This document shows positions 18,894 to 30,275 of a stretch of 64,000 nt of DNA, in pieces. Position numbers and translations under genes: made by a program. The stretch is taken from the NCBI RefSeq assembly GCF_001484965.1, contig NZ_LLYY01000026.1:1-64000 (forward strand), given 5' to 3'. The notes below the pieces were generated by a model. That model did no database searches, had not been told where the DNA came from, and saw nothing but the letters and a program-made list of their open reading frames with translations. Within the stretch, counting starts at the first letter, position 1. Every line of letters starts with the position of its first letter. Source of the DNA: Shouchella shacheensis (lineage in GTDB: Bacteria > Bacillota > Bacilli > Bacillales > Bacillaceae_D).

Positions 18894-18919
18894 GTGGGAG
18901 GTTCTGCCGTTACTACCAC
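18894..18919 (+). ncRNA. L1-binding-site-like hairpin before rplA
   Basis: GUGG-GA-GG-UUCUG-CC-GUUACUA-CCAC, the same layout as the element before rplK, ends 18 bases before the rplA start. It would let L1 bind its own message. Confidence 0.6.
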
Positions 18920-18937
18920 ATACGAGGAGGAAATAGT

Positions 18938-19633
18938 ATGGCTAAAAGAAGCAAGAAATACACAGATGCTTTGAAGCTTGTAGACCGTGATGCGTCCTAT
19001 CAGGCGGAAGAAGCAATCGAACTAGTAAAGAAAACATCCATTGCTAAATTTGACGAGACGGTTGAAGTAGCGGTTCGTCTTGGTGTTGACCCTAAAAAAG
19101 CAGACCAGCAAATCCGTGGAGCAGTTGTTTTGCCGAACGGTACAGGTAAAACGCAGCGCGTGCTTGTCTTTGCAAAAGGTGATAAGGCAAAGGAAGCGGA
19201 AGCTGCGGGCGCTGACTTCGTTGGGGAAGACGATTTGATCAACAAAATCAACCAAGGTTGGTTTGAGTTTGATGTGATCGTTGCAACTCCAGACATGATG
19301 GCTCAAGTGGGTAAACTTGGTCGTGTTCTTGGACCAAAAGGCCTTATGCCAAACCCTAAAACGGGTACCGTAACGTTCGATGTGGAGAAAGCCGTTGGCG
19401 AAATCAAAGCCGGTAAAGTGGAATACCGTGTGGATAAATCCGGAAATATCCATGTTCCGATTGGAAAAATTTCATTTGATACAGTGAAACTAATGGAAAA
19501 TTTCAAAACGATCATGGAAACACTGCATAAGGTCAAGCCGACAGCAGCAAAAGGAACGTATGTAAGAAACATCGCAGTAGCTTCAACCATGGGCCCTGGA
19601 GTTCGTGTTGTGACTTCTGCCTATGCAAAATAA
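18938..19633 (+). CDS. rplA: Ribosomal protein L1
   Basis: Forms the mobile L1 stalk at the E site. The 231 residues show the conserved [10 protein letters not shown] and [16 protein letters not shown] segments. Known in other bacteria as the repressor of the L11-L1 operon; two candidate binding hairpins lie upstream of rplK and rplA. GAGGAGG precedes the ATG. Confidence 0.97.
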   Translation: MAKRSKKYTDALKLVDRDASYQAEEAIELVKKTSIAKFDETVEVAVRLGVDPKKADQQIRGAVVLPNGTGKTQRVLVFAKGDKAKEAEAAGADFVGEDDLINKINQGWFEFDVIVATPDMMAQVGKLGRVLGPKGLMPNPKTGTVTFDVEKAVGEIKAGKVEYRVDKSGNIHVPIGKISFDTVKLMENFKTIMETLHKVKPTAAKGTYVRNIAVASTMGPGVRVVTSAYAK

Positions 19634-19637
19634 ACCA

Positions 19638-19667
19638 TTGACACTATACGTTCTTACATGGTATTGT
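19638..19667 (+). promoter_or_regulatory. Promoter of rplJ-rplL
   Basis: TTGACA and TATTGT are 18 bases apart, four bases after the rplA stop, and begin a leader of about 165 bases. Confidence 0.7.
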
Positions 19668-19674
19668 AACTAGC

Positions 19675-19800
19675 GTGTGTTAATAAAATAGTCATACCGT
19701 AGACAGCAGGTGCCCCTAAGCTTAATTTCCTGCCGAGGTGCAGAAAATAGATTCTTTGAATTTATATGCCCTCGTGCGGTTGCGCGAGGGCTTTCTATAT
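19675..19800 (+). ncRNA. L10 leader with attenuator
   Basis: The segment GTAGACAGCAGGTGCCC, then CCTGCCGAGGTGCAGAAAA, matches the known Firmicutes L10 leader. A terminator-like stem follows, GCCCTCG (19768-19774) with CGAGGGC (19785-19791) and TTTCT. L10 in complex with L7/L12 is expected to bind and favour termination. Confidence 0.82.
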
Positions 19801-19840
19801 GTCTTGCGGTGTGCGAACAAGCCTTACAGGAGGTGTTACA

Positions 19841-20341
19841 ATGAGCAATGTGCTCGAGCAAAAAAAGCAACTGGTCGCTGATATTGCGACAAAACTACGT
19901 GATGCAAGCTCTGCAGTGATCGTTGACTATCGCGGGCTGAACGTGGCACAGGTAACTGAGCTTCGTAAACAGCTTCGTGAAGCGGGTGTTGAGTATAAAG
20001 TATACAAGAATACACTGATCCGTCGTGCAACGGCAGAAGCAGATCTAACAGGTCTCGATGAGCATCTTGTGGGGCCAACGGCGATTGCGTTTGGAACCGA
20101 AGATGTAATCACACCTGCGAAAGTGATTAACGAGTTTGCTAAGAAGAACGACGCGCTTGAAATTAAAGTGGGTGTTATCGAAGGCAATGTCTCAACGGCA
20201 GCGGAAGTCAAAGCACTAGCGGAGCTTCCTTCTCGCGATGGACTTCTTTCAATGCTGGCAAACGTCTTGCAAGCACCTGTACGCGGTTTTGCAATTGCGA
20301 CAAAAGCAGTGGCAGACCAAAAAGAAGAGCAAGGGGCATAA
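19841..20341 (+). CDS. rplJ: Ribosomal protein L10
   Basis: Base of the L7/L12 stalk. The 166 residues begin with the rRNA-binding domain ([20 protein letters not shown], about 25-44) and end in the helix that carries L7/L12 dimers. ATG 19841 follows AGGAGGTG; a longer frame would read back through the leader's terminator. Likely autoregulated through the leader. Confidence 0.97.
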   Translation: MSNVLEQKKQLVADIATKLRDASSAVIVDYRGLNVAQVTELRKQLREAGVEYKVYKNTLIRRATAEADLTGLDEHLVGPTAIAFGTEDVITPAKVINEFAKKNDALEIKVGVIEGNVSTAAEVKALAELPSRDGLLSMLANVLQAPVRGFAIATKAVADQKEEQGA

Positions 20342-20395
20342 GGTTCACTTGCAGCAAAACGATTTCATAACAGAATTATATTAGGAGGATTTAAA

Positions 20396-20758
20396 ATGAG
20401 TAAAGATCAAATCATTGAAGCGATCAAAGAAATGACTGTTCTTGAACTAAACGATCTTGTTAAAGCAATTGAAGAGGAGTTCGGTGTAACAGCAGCAGCT
20501 CCTGTCGCTGTAGCTGGCGGTGCAGCAGAAGGTGGCGTGGAAGAGCAAACAGAATTCGACGTCGTTCTTGAATCTGCTGGCGGTTCCAAAATCAACGTGA
20601 TCAAAGTGGTTCGTGAAATCACTGGCCTTGGCCTTAAAGAAGCGAAGGCACTTGTTGACGGTGCTCCAGCCCCAATTAAAGAGGGCATTGCTCAAGAAGA
20701 AGCTGACGAAATCAAAGGCAAACTTGAAGAAGCGGGCGCTAGCGTAGAAGTTAAGTAA
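20396..20758 (+). CDS. rplL: Ribosomal protein L7/L12
   Basis: Stalk protein that recruits translation GTPases. The 120 residues have a helical dimerisation domain, an Ala/Gly/Val-rich hinge (about 33-46) and the C-terminal factor-binding domain with [32 protein letters not shown] lies before the ATG. Confidence 0.97.
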   Translation: MSKDQIIEAIKEMTVLELNDLVKAIEEEFGVTAAAPVAVAGGAAEGGVEEQTEFDVVLESAGGSKINVIKVVREITGLGLKEAKALVDGAPAPIKEGIAQEEADEIKGKLEEAGASVEVK

Positions 20759-20773
20759 GGTCTGCTGAATAGG

Positions 20774-20806
20774 AAGAAGGTCCGCGAGAAACGCGGGCCT
20801 TCTTTT
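20774..20806 (+). terminator. Terminator after rplL
   Basis: AAGAAGGTCCGCG pairs with CGCGGGCCTTCTT over 13 positions (one U-G pair), with loop AGAAA and a T-rich end. Confidence 0.87.
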
Positions 20807-20926
20807 GTCTAGCTTCGGCGGGTAGAAGCTCGGGATTTTTCAGTCCTGACACGAAATCCAAAACCGGATTTCTTTGTCAGGCCTTCCAAAATCCGCGCTT
20901 CTGTTCGACCCGCCTGCGCTTTTCGG
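20806..20926 (+). repeat. Family A inverted repeat, copy 4
   Basis: The clearest copy. All arms pair in order: GGCGGGT/ACCCGCC, AGAAGC/GCTTCT, GGATTTT/AAAATCC, CCTGACA/TGTCAGG (A1 subtype), GAAATCC/GGATTTC, leaving a loop of about six bases. It begins inside the T-run of the rplL terminator. Confidence 0.9.
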
Positions 20927-20929
20927 TAT

Positions 20930-21052
20930 TGTCTAGCTTCGGCGGGTAGGAGCTTGAGATTTTTCGCCCCGATAACGAAATCCAAAAATCGGGATTTCTA
21001 TTATCGGGTCTCCAAAATTCTCGCTCCTAGGCAACCGGCCTACGCTTTTCGG
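20930..21052 (+). repeat. Family A inverted repeat, copy 5
   Basis: A2 subtype, head to tail with copy 4 after three bases. Its core arms are CCCGATAA and TTATCGGG, both different from copy 4 yet still complementary to each other. Its 3' outer arm (CAACCGGCC) has drifted. Confidence 0.88.
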
Positions 21053-21086
21053 TTACCGTTTAATCCTAGAAGGAGGGAGTAAGCAA

Positions 21087-21689
21087 ATGTCGGAGCACTA
21101 TTATAGCCGCACGCCCACATCCACGCACGAAGAGAGAACATGGGCATATGAGCTGCGGGGGGAGACGCTAACGTTTACCACGGATCGCGGCGTGTTTTCG
21201 CGAGGCGAAGTGGACTATGGAAGTCGATTTCTAATCGAATCCTTTCTGTACCCGGACGTACATGGGGGTATTTTGGATGTTGGCTGTGGATACGGGCCGA
21301 TAGGATTAGCGCTTGCTAAGCAAGACGAAGGGCGTCAAGTTCATATGGTCGACGTGAATGAGCGTGCCGTAGAGCTTTGTGAGAGGAACCGTAAACAAAA
21401 TCAGGTAAAGAATGCGAAAGTCTATGTAAGTGATGGGCTTGAAGGCGTAGAGAAACATGATTTTGCAGCGATTGTTACGAATCCTCCGATACGAGCCGGA
21501 AAAAAAGTGGTTCATCGACTGTTAGAGCAGGCCTATGATCACTTAACGACGAATGGGCAGGTGTGGGTGGTGATTCAGAAGAAGCAGGGTGCGCCTTCGG
21601 CGAAAGAAAAGCTAAGGCAATGCTTTGGAAATGTAGAAACTGTGGCGAAAGACAAAGGGTATTATTTGCTTTGCGCAGAAAAGGTTTGA
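21087..21689 (+). CDS. ybxB: YbxB, RsmC-like 16S rRNA guanine-N2 methyltransferase
   Basis: Class I SAM-dependent methyltransferase of the RsmC family. The 200 residues have the SAM loop ILDVGCGYGPIGLALA (about 62-77), an acidic motif MVDVNERAVEL, and the catalytic TNPPIRAG (NPP[FY/I] motif) near 131-138. B. subtilis has the same gene between rplL and rpoB. The modified base is inferred from family membership. Confidence 0.85.
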   Translation: MSEHYYSRTPTSTHEERTWAYELRGETLTFTTDRGVFSRGEVDYGSRFLIESFLYPDVHGGILDVGCGYGPIGLALAKQDEGRQVHMVDVNERAVELCERNRKQNQVKNAKVYVSDGLEGVEKHDFAAIVTNPPIRAGKKVVHRLLEQAYDHLTTNGQVWVVIQKKQGAPSAKEKLRQCFGNVETVAKDKGYYLLCAEKV

Positions 21690-21714
21690 CTGCATTTTTT
21701 AACTGTGGTATTGT
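21686..21714 (+). promoter_or_regulatory. Promoter of rpoB-rpoC
   Basis: TTGACT and TATTGT are exactly 17 bases apart. The -35 overlaps the ybxB stop codon. The start of transcription would be near 21721, about 355 bases before rpoB. Confidence 0.75.
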
Positions 21715-22077
21715 TATTTAATGCGTATAACTGCCTAAATTACCGTTTTCAATTTCAAGGGGATGAAGACTCATTGATTGGAACGGTTCATTTTTGGTTA
21801 TGCTAGTACAATCGGTTATGTTAGAAAGAGGGCGTATAAAGAGTAGGTTACGATAAAGCAACACGCTCGGTAGAAGTGATGATTTTCGCTGAACGGTTGT
21901 TTTTTTACCGCTTTGTATATGCTTAGTGAGGGTACCATCCTCTTGCAAAACGTTTATGTTTATTTCACTATACGTAACCCGCGTATATCTGCAAAGGTTT
22001 ATCTGTTAAAAGGCGAGAGATACGCTTTTTAACAGTTGATTTAGATACTATAACGCAAGATTTAAGGGGTGAATCAG
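21715..22077 (+). other. Long rpoB leader
   Basis: A leader of about 360 bases without a supported gene. It holds GGTTGTTTTTTTACC and, near its end, a 13-pair hairpin (CTGTTAAAAGGCG with CGCTTTTTAACAG, 22003-22035) lying 42 bases before the start codon. I do not recognise a known leader family. Confidence 0.55.
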
Positions 22078-25000
22078 TTGACAGGTCAACTAATTCAGTA
22101 TGGACGTCACCGTCAGCGGAGAAGCTATGCGCGAATTAATGAAGTGCTAGAGCTGCCAAACTTGATTGAGATTCAAACGGCTTCTTATCAATGGTTCCTT
22201 GATGAGGGCTTGCGAGAAATGTTTCAGGACATCTCTCCGGTTCAAGACTTCACTGGTAATTTAGTTTTAGAGTTTATTGACTATAGTCTAGGAGAACCAA
22301 AGTACCCTGTCGATGAGTCAAAAGAACGAGATGTCACCTTTGCTGCTCCTCTCAGGGTGAAAGTTCGCTTGATTAATAAAGAAACAGGCGAAGTAAAGGA
22401 ACAAGAAGTGTTCATGGGCGATTTCCCATTGATGACGGAAACAGGAACATTCATCATTAACGGTGCTGAACGAGTGATTGTTTCACAGCTTGTTCGTTCC
22501 CCAAGTGTCTATTACAGCCAAAAGCTCGACAAGAATGGGAAGAATGCTTTTACAGCGACAGTGATCCCAAACCGTGGAGCGTGGCTTGAGCTTGAAACAG
22601 ATGCGAAGGACATCGTGTATGTACGTATCGACCGTACACGCAAGATCCCGGTTTCTGTTCTCTTGCGTGCGCTTGGTTTTGGATCGGACCAAGAAATCGT
22701 TGATCTGCTTGGCGAAAACGAATACTTACGAAATACGCTAGAAAAAGACAATACGGACTCAACAGAAAAAGCCCTCCTTGAAATCTATGAGCGTCTTCGC
22801 CCTGGAGAGCCTCCAACGGTCGATAACGCGAAAAGTTTGCTTGAATCTCGTTTCTTTGATCCGAAACGCTATGACTTAGCGAATGTCGGACGCTATAAGA
22901 TGAACAAAAAGCTACACATTAAGAACCGACTTTTCAACCAGCGCCTGGCTGAGACGCTTGTCGACCCCGAAACAGGAGAAGTCTTGGCTGAAGAAGGAAC
23001 TGTTTTGGATCGTCGTGTTCTCGATAGGCTCATTCCACATCTGGAAAAGAATGTTGGGTTTCGCACCGCGCGTACATCAGGAGGCGTCCTCGATGAAGCC
23101 GATGTGGATATTCAATCCATTAAGATCTATGCCAACGATGATTATGAAGGAGAACGCGAGATTTCCGTTATTGGAAACGGCATGGTTGAGCAAAATGTTA
23201 AGCATATTTCCGCTTCTGACATCATCGCTTCGATCAGCTACTTCTTTAATTTGTTGCACGGTGTTGGCGATACCGATGACATTGACCATCTAGGGAATCG
23301 CCGCCTTCGTTCGGTCGGTGAGCTTTTGCAAAACCAATTCCGCATTGGCCTTTCTCGCATGGAGCGTGTGGTGCGTGAGCGGATGTCGATCCAAGATCCA
23401 AACGCGATTACGCCTCAGGCGCTGATTAACATCCGGCCCGTGATCGCTTCGATTAAAGAGTTCTTTGGAAGCTCTCAGCTATCCCAGTTCATGGACCAAA
23501 CCAACCCGCTTGCAGAGCTCACGCACAAGCGTCGACTCTCCGCGCTCGGGCCTGGTGGTCTAACGCGTGAACGTGCAGGGATGGAAGTACGTGACGTTCA
23601 CTATTCCCACTACGGGCGTATGTGTCCGATCGAAACGCCAGAGGGGCCAAACATTGGGTTGATTAACTCTCTTTCTTCCTATGCGAAGGTCAACGAGTTC
23701 GGCTTTATGGAGACTCCTTACCGCCGAGTCGACCCGGAAACAGGGAAAGTAACAGCGCGTATTGATTATCTTACAGCGGATGAAGAAGACCATTATGTTG
23801 TGGCGCAAGCGAATGCGAAGCTGAATGACGATGGCTCTTTCGTCGACGCTAACATCATTGCTCGTTTCCGTGGAGAGAACACAGCAGTTCCTTTCGAGCG
23901 TATTGACTACATGGACGTATCGCCGAAGCAGGTAGTCTCCGCGGCAACCGCTTGTATTCCGTTCCTAGAAAACGATGACTCGAACCGTGCGTTGATGGGT
24001 GCGAACATGCAGCGTCAAGCGGTTCCGCTTCTTGTACCGGAAGCACCGCTCGTTGGAACAGGGATGGAGCATATGTCTGCCAAAGATTCAGGGGCAGCTG
24101 TTGTATCAAAATATGCGGGTGATGTTGAGCGAGTCACAGCAAAAGAAGTGTGGGTACGTCGAATAGAGGAAGTGGACGGCAAAGAAACCAAAGGCGACCT
24201 TGATAAGTACCGCATGCAAAAGTTCGTGCGCTCCAACCAGGGCACGAGTTATAACCAGCGTCCAATCGTTCGTGAAGGCGATCGTGTGGAAAAACGTGAG
24301 ATCCTTGCCGATGGGCCTTCAATGGAAGAAGGAGAAATGGCTCTTGGCCGGAATGTTCTCGTTGGTTTTATGACATGGGAAGGGTACAACTATGAGGATG
24401 CCATTATCTTAAGCGAACGCTTGGTTAAAGATGATGTCTACACATCTGTTCACATTGAAGAATATGAATCCGATGCTCGTGATACAAAACTCGGACCCGA
24501 AGAGATTACTCGTGATATTCCAAACGTCGGTGAAGATGCGCTTCGTAACCTTGATGAGCGAGGAATTATCCGTGTTGGCGCTGAAGTAAAGGATGGCGAT
24601 ATTCTCGTTGGGAAAGTAACGCCTAAGGGTGTGACGGAACTAACGGCAGAAGAGCGACTCCTGCACGCAATCTTTGGTGAAAAGGCTCGTGAAGTTCGTG
24701 ATACGTCCTTGCGTGCCCCACACGGTGGCGATGGCATCGTTCTTGACGTGAAGATCTTTAATCGCGAAGACGGAGATGAATTGCCTCCTGGTGTGAACCA
24801 GCTCGTGCGTGTGTACATTGTACAGAAGCGTAAGATCAATCAGGGCGATAAAATGGCCGGGCGTCATGGGAACAAAGGGGTTATTTCACGGATTTTACCG
24901 GAAGAAGATATGCCGTACCTCCCAGATGGAACACCCATTGATATTATGTTGAACCCACTCGGCGTGCCATCGCGAATGAATATCGGACAAGTGCTTGAAC

Positions 25001-25620
25001 TTCACCTTGGGATGGCCGCTCGCAAGCTCGGTATTCACGTGGCTACACCTGTATTTGACGGAGCACGGGAAGAGGATGTTTGGGGTACGATTGAAGAAGC
25101 AGGGATGGCCCGTGATGGAAAAACGATTCTATATGATGGGCGTACAGGTGAGCCGTTCGACAACCGGGTTTCAGTAGGAATCATGTACATGATCAAGCTG
25201 GCACATATGGTTGACGATAAACTTCATGCCCGCTCCACAGGTCCTTACTCTCTCGTTACACAGCAACCACTTGGCGGGAAAGCGCAGTTTGGTGGTCAGC
25301 GTTTTGGTGAGATGGAGGTTTGGGCACTGGAAGCGTACGGGGCTGCCTACACGTTGCAAGAGATCCTTACGGTTAAGTCGGATGACGTGGTCGGCCGTGT
25401 GAAAACGTACGAATCGATTGTTAAAGGGGAGAACGTACCAGAACCTGGCGTTCCTGAGTCCTTTAAAGTTCTCATTAAGGAGCTTCAGGCCCTTGGAATG
25501 GACGTGAAAATGCTTTCCAGCAACGAAGAAGAAATTGAAATGCGTGAGCTTGATGACGAGGATGAACAAACAACAGAAAAGCTCAACTTAAATTTAGAGA
25601 CAAACGAGTCTCAAGTATAA
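22078..25620 (+). CDS. rpoB: RNA polymerase beta subunit
   Basis: Catalytic core subunit. The TTG at 22078 gives [20 protein letters not shown], the usual Bacillus N-terminus, with AAGGGG nine bases before it; the in-frame GTG at 22069 overlaps that site. 1,180 residues. The rifampicin-binding stretch from about residue 462 ([20 protein letters not shown], then [14 protein letters not shown]) has the sensitive residues. The [12 protein letters not shown] and [17 protein letters not shown] motifs near the end are intact. Confidence 0.97.
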   Translation: MTGQLIQYGRHRQRRSYARINEVLELPNLIEIQTASYQWFLDEGLREMFQDISPVQDFTGNLVLEFIDYSLGEPKYPVDESKERDVTFAAPLRVKVRLINKETGEVKEQEVFMGDFPLMTETGTFIINGAERVIVSQLVRSPSVYYSQKLDKNGKNAFTATVIPNRGAWLELETDAKDIVYVRIDRTRKIPVSVLLRALGFGSDQEIVDLLGENEYLRNTLEKDNTDSTEKALLEIYERLRPGEPPTVDNAKSLLESRFFDPKRYDLANVGRYKMNKKLHIKNRLFNQRLAETLVDPETGEVLAEEGTVLDRRVLDRLIPHLEKNVGFRTARTSGGVLDEADVDIQSIKIYANDDYEGEREISVIGNGMVEQNVKHISASDIIASISYFFNLLHGVGDTDDIDHLGNRRLRSVGELLQNQFRIGLSRMERVVRERMSIQDPNAITPQALINIRPVIASIKEFFGSSQLSQFMDQTNPLAELTHKRRLSALGPGGLTRERAGMEVRDVHYSHYGRMCPIETPEGPNIGLINSLSSYAKVNEFGFMETPYRRVDPETGKVTARIDYLTADEEDHYVVAQANAKLNDDGSFVDANIIARFRGENTAVPFERIDYMDVSPKQVVSAATACIPFLENDDSNRALMGANMQRQAVPLLVPEAPLVGTGMEHMSAKDSGAAVVSKYAGDVERVTAKEVWVRRIEEVDGKETKGDLDKYRMQKFVRSNQGTSYNQRPIVREGDRVEKREILADGPSMEEGEMALGRNVLVGFMTWEGYNYEDAIILSERLVKDDVYTSVHIEEYESDARDTKLGPEEITRDIPNVGEDALRNLDERGIIRVGAEVKDGDILVGKVTPKGVTELTAEERLLHAIFGEKAREVRDTSLRAPHGGDGIVLDVKIFNREDGDELPPGVNQLVRVYIVQKRKINQGDKMAGRHGNKGVISRILPEEDMPYLPDGTPIDIMLNPLGVPSRMNIGQVLELHLGMAARKLGIHVATPVFDGAREEDVWGTIEEAGMARDGKTILYDGRTGEPFDNRVSVGIMYMIKLAHMVDDKLHARSTGPYSLVTQQPLGGKAQFGGQRFGEMEVWALEAYGAAYTLQEILTVKSDDVVGRVKTYESIVKGENVPEPGVPESFKVLIKELQALGMDVKMLSSNEEEIEMRELDDEDEQTTEKLNLNLETNESQV

Positions 25621-25736
25621 GCAGTGATCGATGGTAGGGGAGAGGCATGGCTTCTGCCCCTTCACCGTCTCAAGACTTGCGCCATTCTTACGCAATGGGT
25701 CCACAGGAGTGGAAAATCATAAGGGAGGTTGGCCCC

Positions 25737-28700
25737 TTGATAGATGTAAACAACTTCGAATACATGAAAATTGGCCTCGCATCACCAAAGAAGATTCGTT
25801 CTTGGTCTCGAGGCGAAGTGAAGAAGCCGGAAACGATTAACTATCGCACGTTAAAACCAGAAAAAGACGGTTTGTTCTGTGAGCGGATTTTCGGACCGCA
25901 AAAGGACTGGGAGTGTCACTGCGGGAAATACAAGCGTGTGCGCTACAAAGGCGTCGTTTGTGATCGTTGCGGGGTAGAGGTTACACGTGCCAAAGTACGG
26001 AGGGAACGCATGGGTCATATTGAACTCGCAGCCCCCGTTTCTCATATTTGGTACTTTAAGGGCATTCCAAGCCGCATGGGGCTCGCACTCGACATGTCGC
26101 CTCGCTCTCTTGAAGAGGTCATTTACTTCGCCTCGTATGTGGTGACGGAACCAGGGGATACGCCGCTTGAGAAAAAGCAGCTACTCTCTGAAAAAGAGTA
26201 CCGTGCTTATTATGACAAGTATGGCCGTTCTTTCACAGCATCCATGGGAGCAGAAGCGATTCGTAAGTTACTCTCTGACATCGATCTGGAGAAAGAGGTT
26301 AACGCGCTAAAAGAAGAACTCGAAACCGCACAAGGTCAGCGCCGTACGCGTGCCATTAAGCGATTGGAAGTGCTTGAAGCTTTCCGGAACTCTGGCAACG
26401 AACCGCCTTGGATGATCATGGATGTTCTTCCAGTAATTCCACCAGAACTTCGTCCGATGGTTCAACTAGACGGCGGTCGGTTTGCGACGTCCGATTTAAA
26501 CGATCTGTATCGTCGTGTAATCAACCGCAATAATCGCTTGAAGCGCCTCCTTGACCTCGGGGCGCCGAACATTATCGTGCAAAATGAAAAGCGTATGCTT
26601 CAAGAGGCAGTCGATGCTTTGATTGACAACGGCCGTCGTGGTCGACCTGTTACGGGCCCTGGGAACCGTCCGCTAAAGTCTCTCTCTCATATGTTAAAAG
26701 GGAAACAAGGTCGTTTTCGTCAAAACCTTCTTGGTAAACGCGTCGACTATTCCGGTCGATCGGTGATCGTTGTCGGACCAAATTTAAAAATGTATCAATG
26801 CGGTCTGCCAAAAGAAATGGCGCTGGAGCTCTTTAAGCCTTTTGTTATGAAAGAACTTGTCTCCAAAGGGTTTGCACACAACATTAAGAGCGCGAAACGG
26901 AAAGTAGAACGCGTGCATCCGGAAGTATGGGACGTTCTTGAAGAAGTGATCCGTGAGCATCCTGTACTGCTTAACCGTGCCCCGACGCTCCACCGTCTTG
27001 GGATTCAAGCGTTTGAACCCGTTCTGGTTGAAGGTCGTGCCATCAAACTACATCCGCTAGTATGTACGGCGTACAACGCTGACTTTGATGGGGACCAAAT
27101 GGCGGTCCACGTACCATTATCGGCGGAAGCGCAGGCGGAAGCGCGCATTTTAATGCTTGCCGCTCAAAACATCTTGAATCCGAAAGACGGAAAGCCAGTT
27201 GTGACCCCTTCACAGGATATGGTTCTCGGGAACTATTATTTAACCATGGAAAATGAAGAGGCCAAAGGCGAAGGGTCGGTCTTTAAAGATACGAACGAAG
27301 CGTTGATTGCCTATCAAAATGGGTTTGTCCATTTGCATACACGCGTGGCAATACCTGTGGCGTCTCTAAACAAGTCGACGTTTACGGAAAAAGAGCAAAG
27401 CATGCTGCTTCTAACAACAGTAGGGAAGTTGATTTTCAATGAAATCATGCCGGAGTCGTTCCCATATATCAATGAACCGACAAATAGCAACTTGGAAATT
27501 GAAACACCTGCCAAATATATGGTGCCAAGCGATACAGATGTGAAGGAACTCCTCAAAGGACGCGAGCAAGTCCCGCCGTTCAAGAAAGGATTCCTAGGAA
27601 ATGTGATCTCAGAAGTCTTCAAGAAATTTAAGATCACAGAAACCTCTAAAATGCTCGATCGCATGAAGGATCTTGGTTTTACGTATTCAACAAAGGCCGG
27701 CATTACGGTTGGTGTAGCGGACATTGTTGTGCTTGCCGAGAAGAAGGAAATTCTTGATGATGCCGAAAATAAAGTCGCTCGTATTGTGAAGCAGTTCCGT
27801 CGGGGTCTCATTACAGAAGAGGAACGCTATGATCGCGTAATTTCCATCTGGAGTGAGGCGAAGGACATTATTCAAAGTAAACTCATGGGCACGCTTGATA
27901 AAAGCAACCCAATCTTTATGATGAGTGACTCTGGAGCCCGTGGGAACGCTTCGAACTTTACACAGCTAGCTGGAATGCGTGGCTTGATGGCGAACCCATC
28001 TGGTCGCATTATCGAACTTCCGATCAAGTCGAGCTTCCGTGAAGGTTTGACCGTCCTCGAGTACTTTATTTCAACCCACGGGGCGCGTAAAGGACTTGCG
28101 GACACCGCTCTGAAAACAGCGGATTCAGGATACCTCACTCGCCGTCTCGTTGATGTTGCGCAAGATGTGATCGTTCGTGAAGACGACTGCGGCACCGATC
28201 GGGGACTTGAGGTAGCAGCGATTAGAGAAGGCACGGAAACGATCGAGAACTTGTATGATCGCCTTGTCGGTCGTGTTGCCTTTAAAACCGTCTACCACCC
28301 TGACACAAAAGAAGTGATTGTGAACCGCGGTGAACGGATGAATGAAGACCTTGCAAAGCAAGTTGTCGATGCAGGCGTTGAACAAGTAACGATTCGTTCT
28401 GTCTTTACATGTAATACGCATCATGGCGTTTGCAAAGCTTGCTACGGACGCAACCTTGCGACCGGAAGTGATGTTGAAGTCGGAGAGGCCGTTGGCATCA
28501 TTGCAGCCCAGTCGATCGGCGAGCCTGGTACACAGCTAACGATGCGCACCTTCCACACAGGTGGGGTTGCCGGGGATGACATCACGCAAGGTCTTCCGCG
28601 AATTCAAGAGCTGTTTGAGGCAAGAAACCCGAAAGGTCAAGCGGTTATCACGGAAATTGAGGGCGAAGTTGTTGACTTCAAGGACGGAGATAAGCGAGAA

Positions 28701-29354
28701 GTGGTCGTTCAGAGCGAGTTGGAAACGAAAAACTATGCGATCCCTTATGGTGCGCGTCTTAAAGTAGCCATCGGAGAGAAAGTCTCCCCTGGTCAAACGC
28801 TCACGGAAGGTTCCATTGATCCGAAAGAGCTGCTTAAAGTGACGGGCATGGGCGGTGTGCAAGAATACCTTCTTCGTGAAGTGCAGAAAGTCTATCGCCT
28901 TCAAGGCGTAGAAATTGGGGATAAGCACGTTGAAGTCATGGTTCGCCAAATGCTACGCAAAATCCGCGTCGTTGATGCTGGTGATACAGGGGTTCTCCCA
29001 GGATCGCTTGTTGAAATCAAGCACTTTAACGACTCGAATAAAGATGTACTCTTGAAAAACACTCGTCCAGCGACAGGGAAGCCGGTTCTCCTTGGAATTA
29101 CGAAGGCTTCTCTTGAAACAGACTCCTTCCTCTCTGCTGCTTCCTTCCAGGAAACGACGCGAGTTCTTACGGATGCAGCGATCAAAGGAAAGCGCGACGG
29201 ATTGCTTGGTCTGAAAGAGAACGTGATCATCGGGAAACTTGTTCCAGCAGGTACGGGGCTGGAGCGCTACCGCCAGCTTGGCATCCATTCCGATCATGAT
29301 GAACACGCGGAGAATCTTGAAACCGCAAAAGAAGAGCTGGTTACTCAGGAGTAG
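25737..29354 (+). CDS. rpoC: RNA polymerase beta-prime subunit
   Basis: Second large core subunit. TTG 25737, eight bases after AAGGGAGG, gives [20 protein letters not shown]; the in-frame frame back to 25647 adds 30 unconserved residues. 1,205 residues. An N-terminal zinc site is CHCGKYKR...CDRCG near 60-78, and the active-site [10 protein letters not shown] has Asp449, Asp451 and Asp453 for magnesium. The trigger loop region ([19 protein letters not shown]) is normal. Confidence 0.97.
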   Translation: MIDVNNFEYMKIGLASPKKIRSWSRGEVKKPETINYRTLKPEKDGLFCERIFGPQKDWECHCGKYKRVRYKGVVCDRCGVEVTRAKVRRERMGHIELAAPVSHIWYFKGIPSRMGLALDMSPRSLEEVIYFASYVVTEPGDTPLEKKQLLSEKEYRAYYDKYGRSFTASMGAEAIRKLLSDIDLEKEVNALKEELETAQGQRRTRAIKRLEVLEAFRNSGNEPPWMIMDVLPVIPPELRPMVQLDGGRFATSDLNDLYRRVINRNNRLKRLLDLGAPNIIVQNEKRMLQEAVDALIDNGRRGRPVTGPGNRPLKSLSHMLKGKQGRFRQNLLGKRVDYSGRSVIVVGPNLKMYQCGLPKEMALELFKPFVMKELVSKGFAHNIKSAKRKVERVHPEVWDVLEEVIREHPVLLNRAPTLHRLGIQAFEPVLVEGRAIKLHPLVCTAYNADFDGDQMAVHVPLSAEAQAEARILMLAAQNILNPKDGKPVVTPSQDMVLGNYYLTMENEEAKGEGSVFKDTNEALIAYQNGFVHLHTRVAIPVASLNKSTFTEKEQSMLLLTTVGKLIFNEIMPESFPYINEPTNSNLEIETPAKYMVPSDTDVKELLKGREQVPPFKKGFLGNVISEVFKKFKITETSKMLDRMKDLGFTYSTKAGITVGVADIVVLAEKKEILDDAENKVARIVKQFRRGLITEEERYDRVISIWSEAKDIIQSKLMGTLDKSNPIFMMSDSGARGNASNFTQLAGMRGLMANPSGRIIELPIKSSFREGLTVLEYFISTHGARKGLADTALKTADSGYLTRRLVDVAQDVIVREDDCGTDRGLEVAAIREGTETIENLYDRLVGRVAFKTVYHPDTKEVIVNRGERMNEDLAKQVVDAGVEQVTIRSVFTCNTHHGVCKACYGRNLATGSDVEVGEAVGIIAAQSIGEPGTQLTMRTFHTGGVAGDDITQGLPRIQELFEARNPKGQAVITEIEGEVVDFKDGDKREVVVQSELETKNYAIPYGARLKVAIGEKVSPGQTLTEGSIDPKELLKVTGMGGVQEYLLREVQKVYRLQGVEIGDKHVEVMVRQMLRKIRVVDAGDTGVLPGSLVEIKHFNDSNKDVLLKNTRPATGKPVLLGITKASLETDSFLSAASFQETTRVLTDAAIKGKRDGLLGLKENVIIGKLVPAGTGLERYRQLGIHSDHDEHAENLETAKEELVTQE

Positions 29355-29373
29355 AAGGTTAAAAAATTCACCC

Positions 29374-29413
29374 ACGCAGGCTGTTGACACAGCCTGCGTC
29401 GTGGTGATACTAT
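29374..29413 (+). promoter_or_regulatory. Promoter of the L7Ae-like/str genes with -35 inside an inverted repeat
   Basis: TTGACA (29384-29389) and TACTAT (29408-29413) are 18 bases apart. The -35 is exactly the loop of a perfect ten-base inverted repeat, ACGCAGGCTG / CAGCCTGCGT. No T-run follows, so the repeat is not a clear rpoC terminator and could be a protein site. Confidence 0.7.
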
Positions 29414-29456
29414 ATCAAAGTGTGCCAAAGAGCCTGTTGCTTTGGAGGATGAGCAA

Positions 29457-29705
29457 ATGTCATATGAAAAAGTAGAGCAGGCGAAACATCCGATTATCGG
29501 AAGCAAACAGACACAAAAAGCGTTACACGCTCGTTTAGTCGATGAACTGTACGTTGCGCGCGACGCGGAACCACATGCAGTGGAAGAAGTGATCGCCTTA
29601 GCATCATATACAGGGGTTGCGGTCGTGTATGTTGACTCAATGAAGCGGCTTGGAAGAGCGGCGAATATTGACGTTGGCGCGGCCACTGTGGCGTTAAGGA
29701 AATGA
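29457..29705 (+). CDS. rplGB: L7Ae-family K-turn-binding protein (YbxF/RplGB)
   Basis: The 82 residues form the small L7Ae/L30e fold that binds kink-turn RNA: a central ARDAEPHAVEEVIALASYTGVAVVYV and the C-terminal DVGAATVALRK. B. subtilis has it (ybxF) at this place and it associates with ribosomes. ATG 29457 is preceded by TTGGAGGA; the in-frame TTG at 29442 lies inside that site. Its precise role is not settled. Confidence 0.88.
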   Translation: MSYEKVEQAKHPIIGSKQTQKALHARLVDELYVARDAEPHAVEEVIALASYTGVAVVYVDSMKRLGRAANIDVGAATVALRK

Positions 29706-29719
29706 TAAATCCCTTGTAG

Positions 29720-30241
<522 letters not shown>

Positions 30242-30275
30242 TCAGCTCGTATCGTAGTTGAAAGGAGGGGAAAAC

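Noticed and set aside
22069-22077. GTG start for rpoB three codons upstream
   Set aside because: The GTG overlaps the AAGGGG that serves as ribosome binding site. TTG 22078 gives the conserved MTGQL start.
29374-29399. Inverted repeat read simply as the rpoC terminator
   Set aside because: No T-run follows on the plus strand (CGTGGTGATAC), so a terminator call is not supported, although it cannot be excluded.
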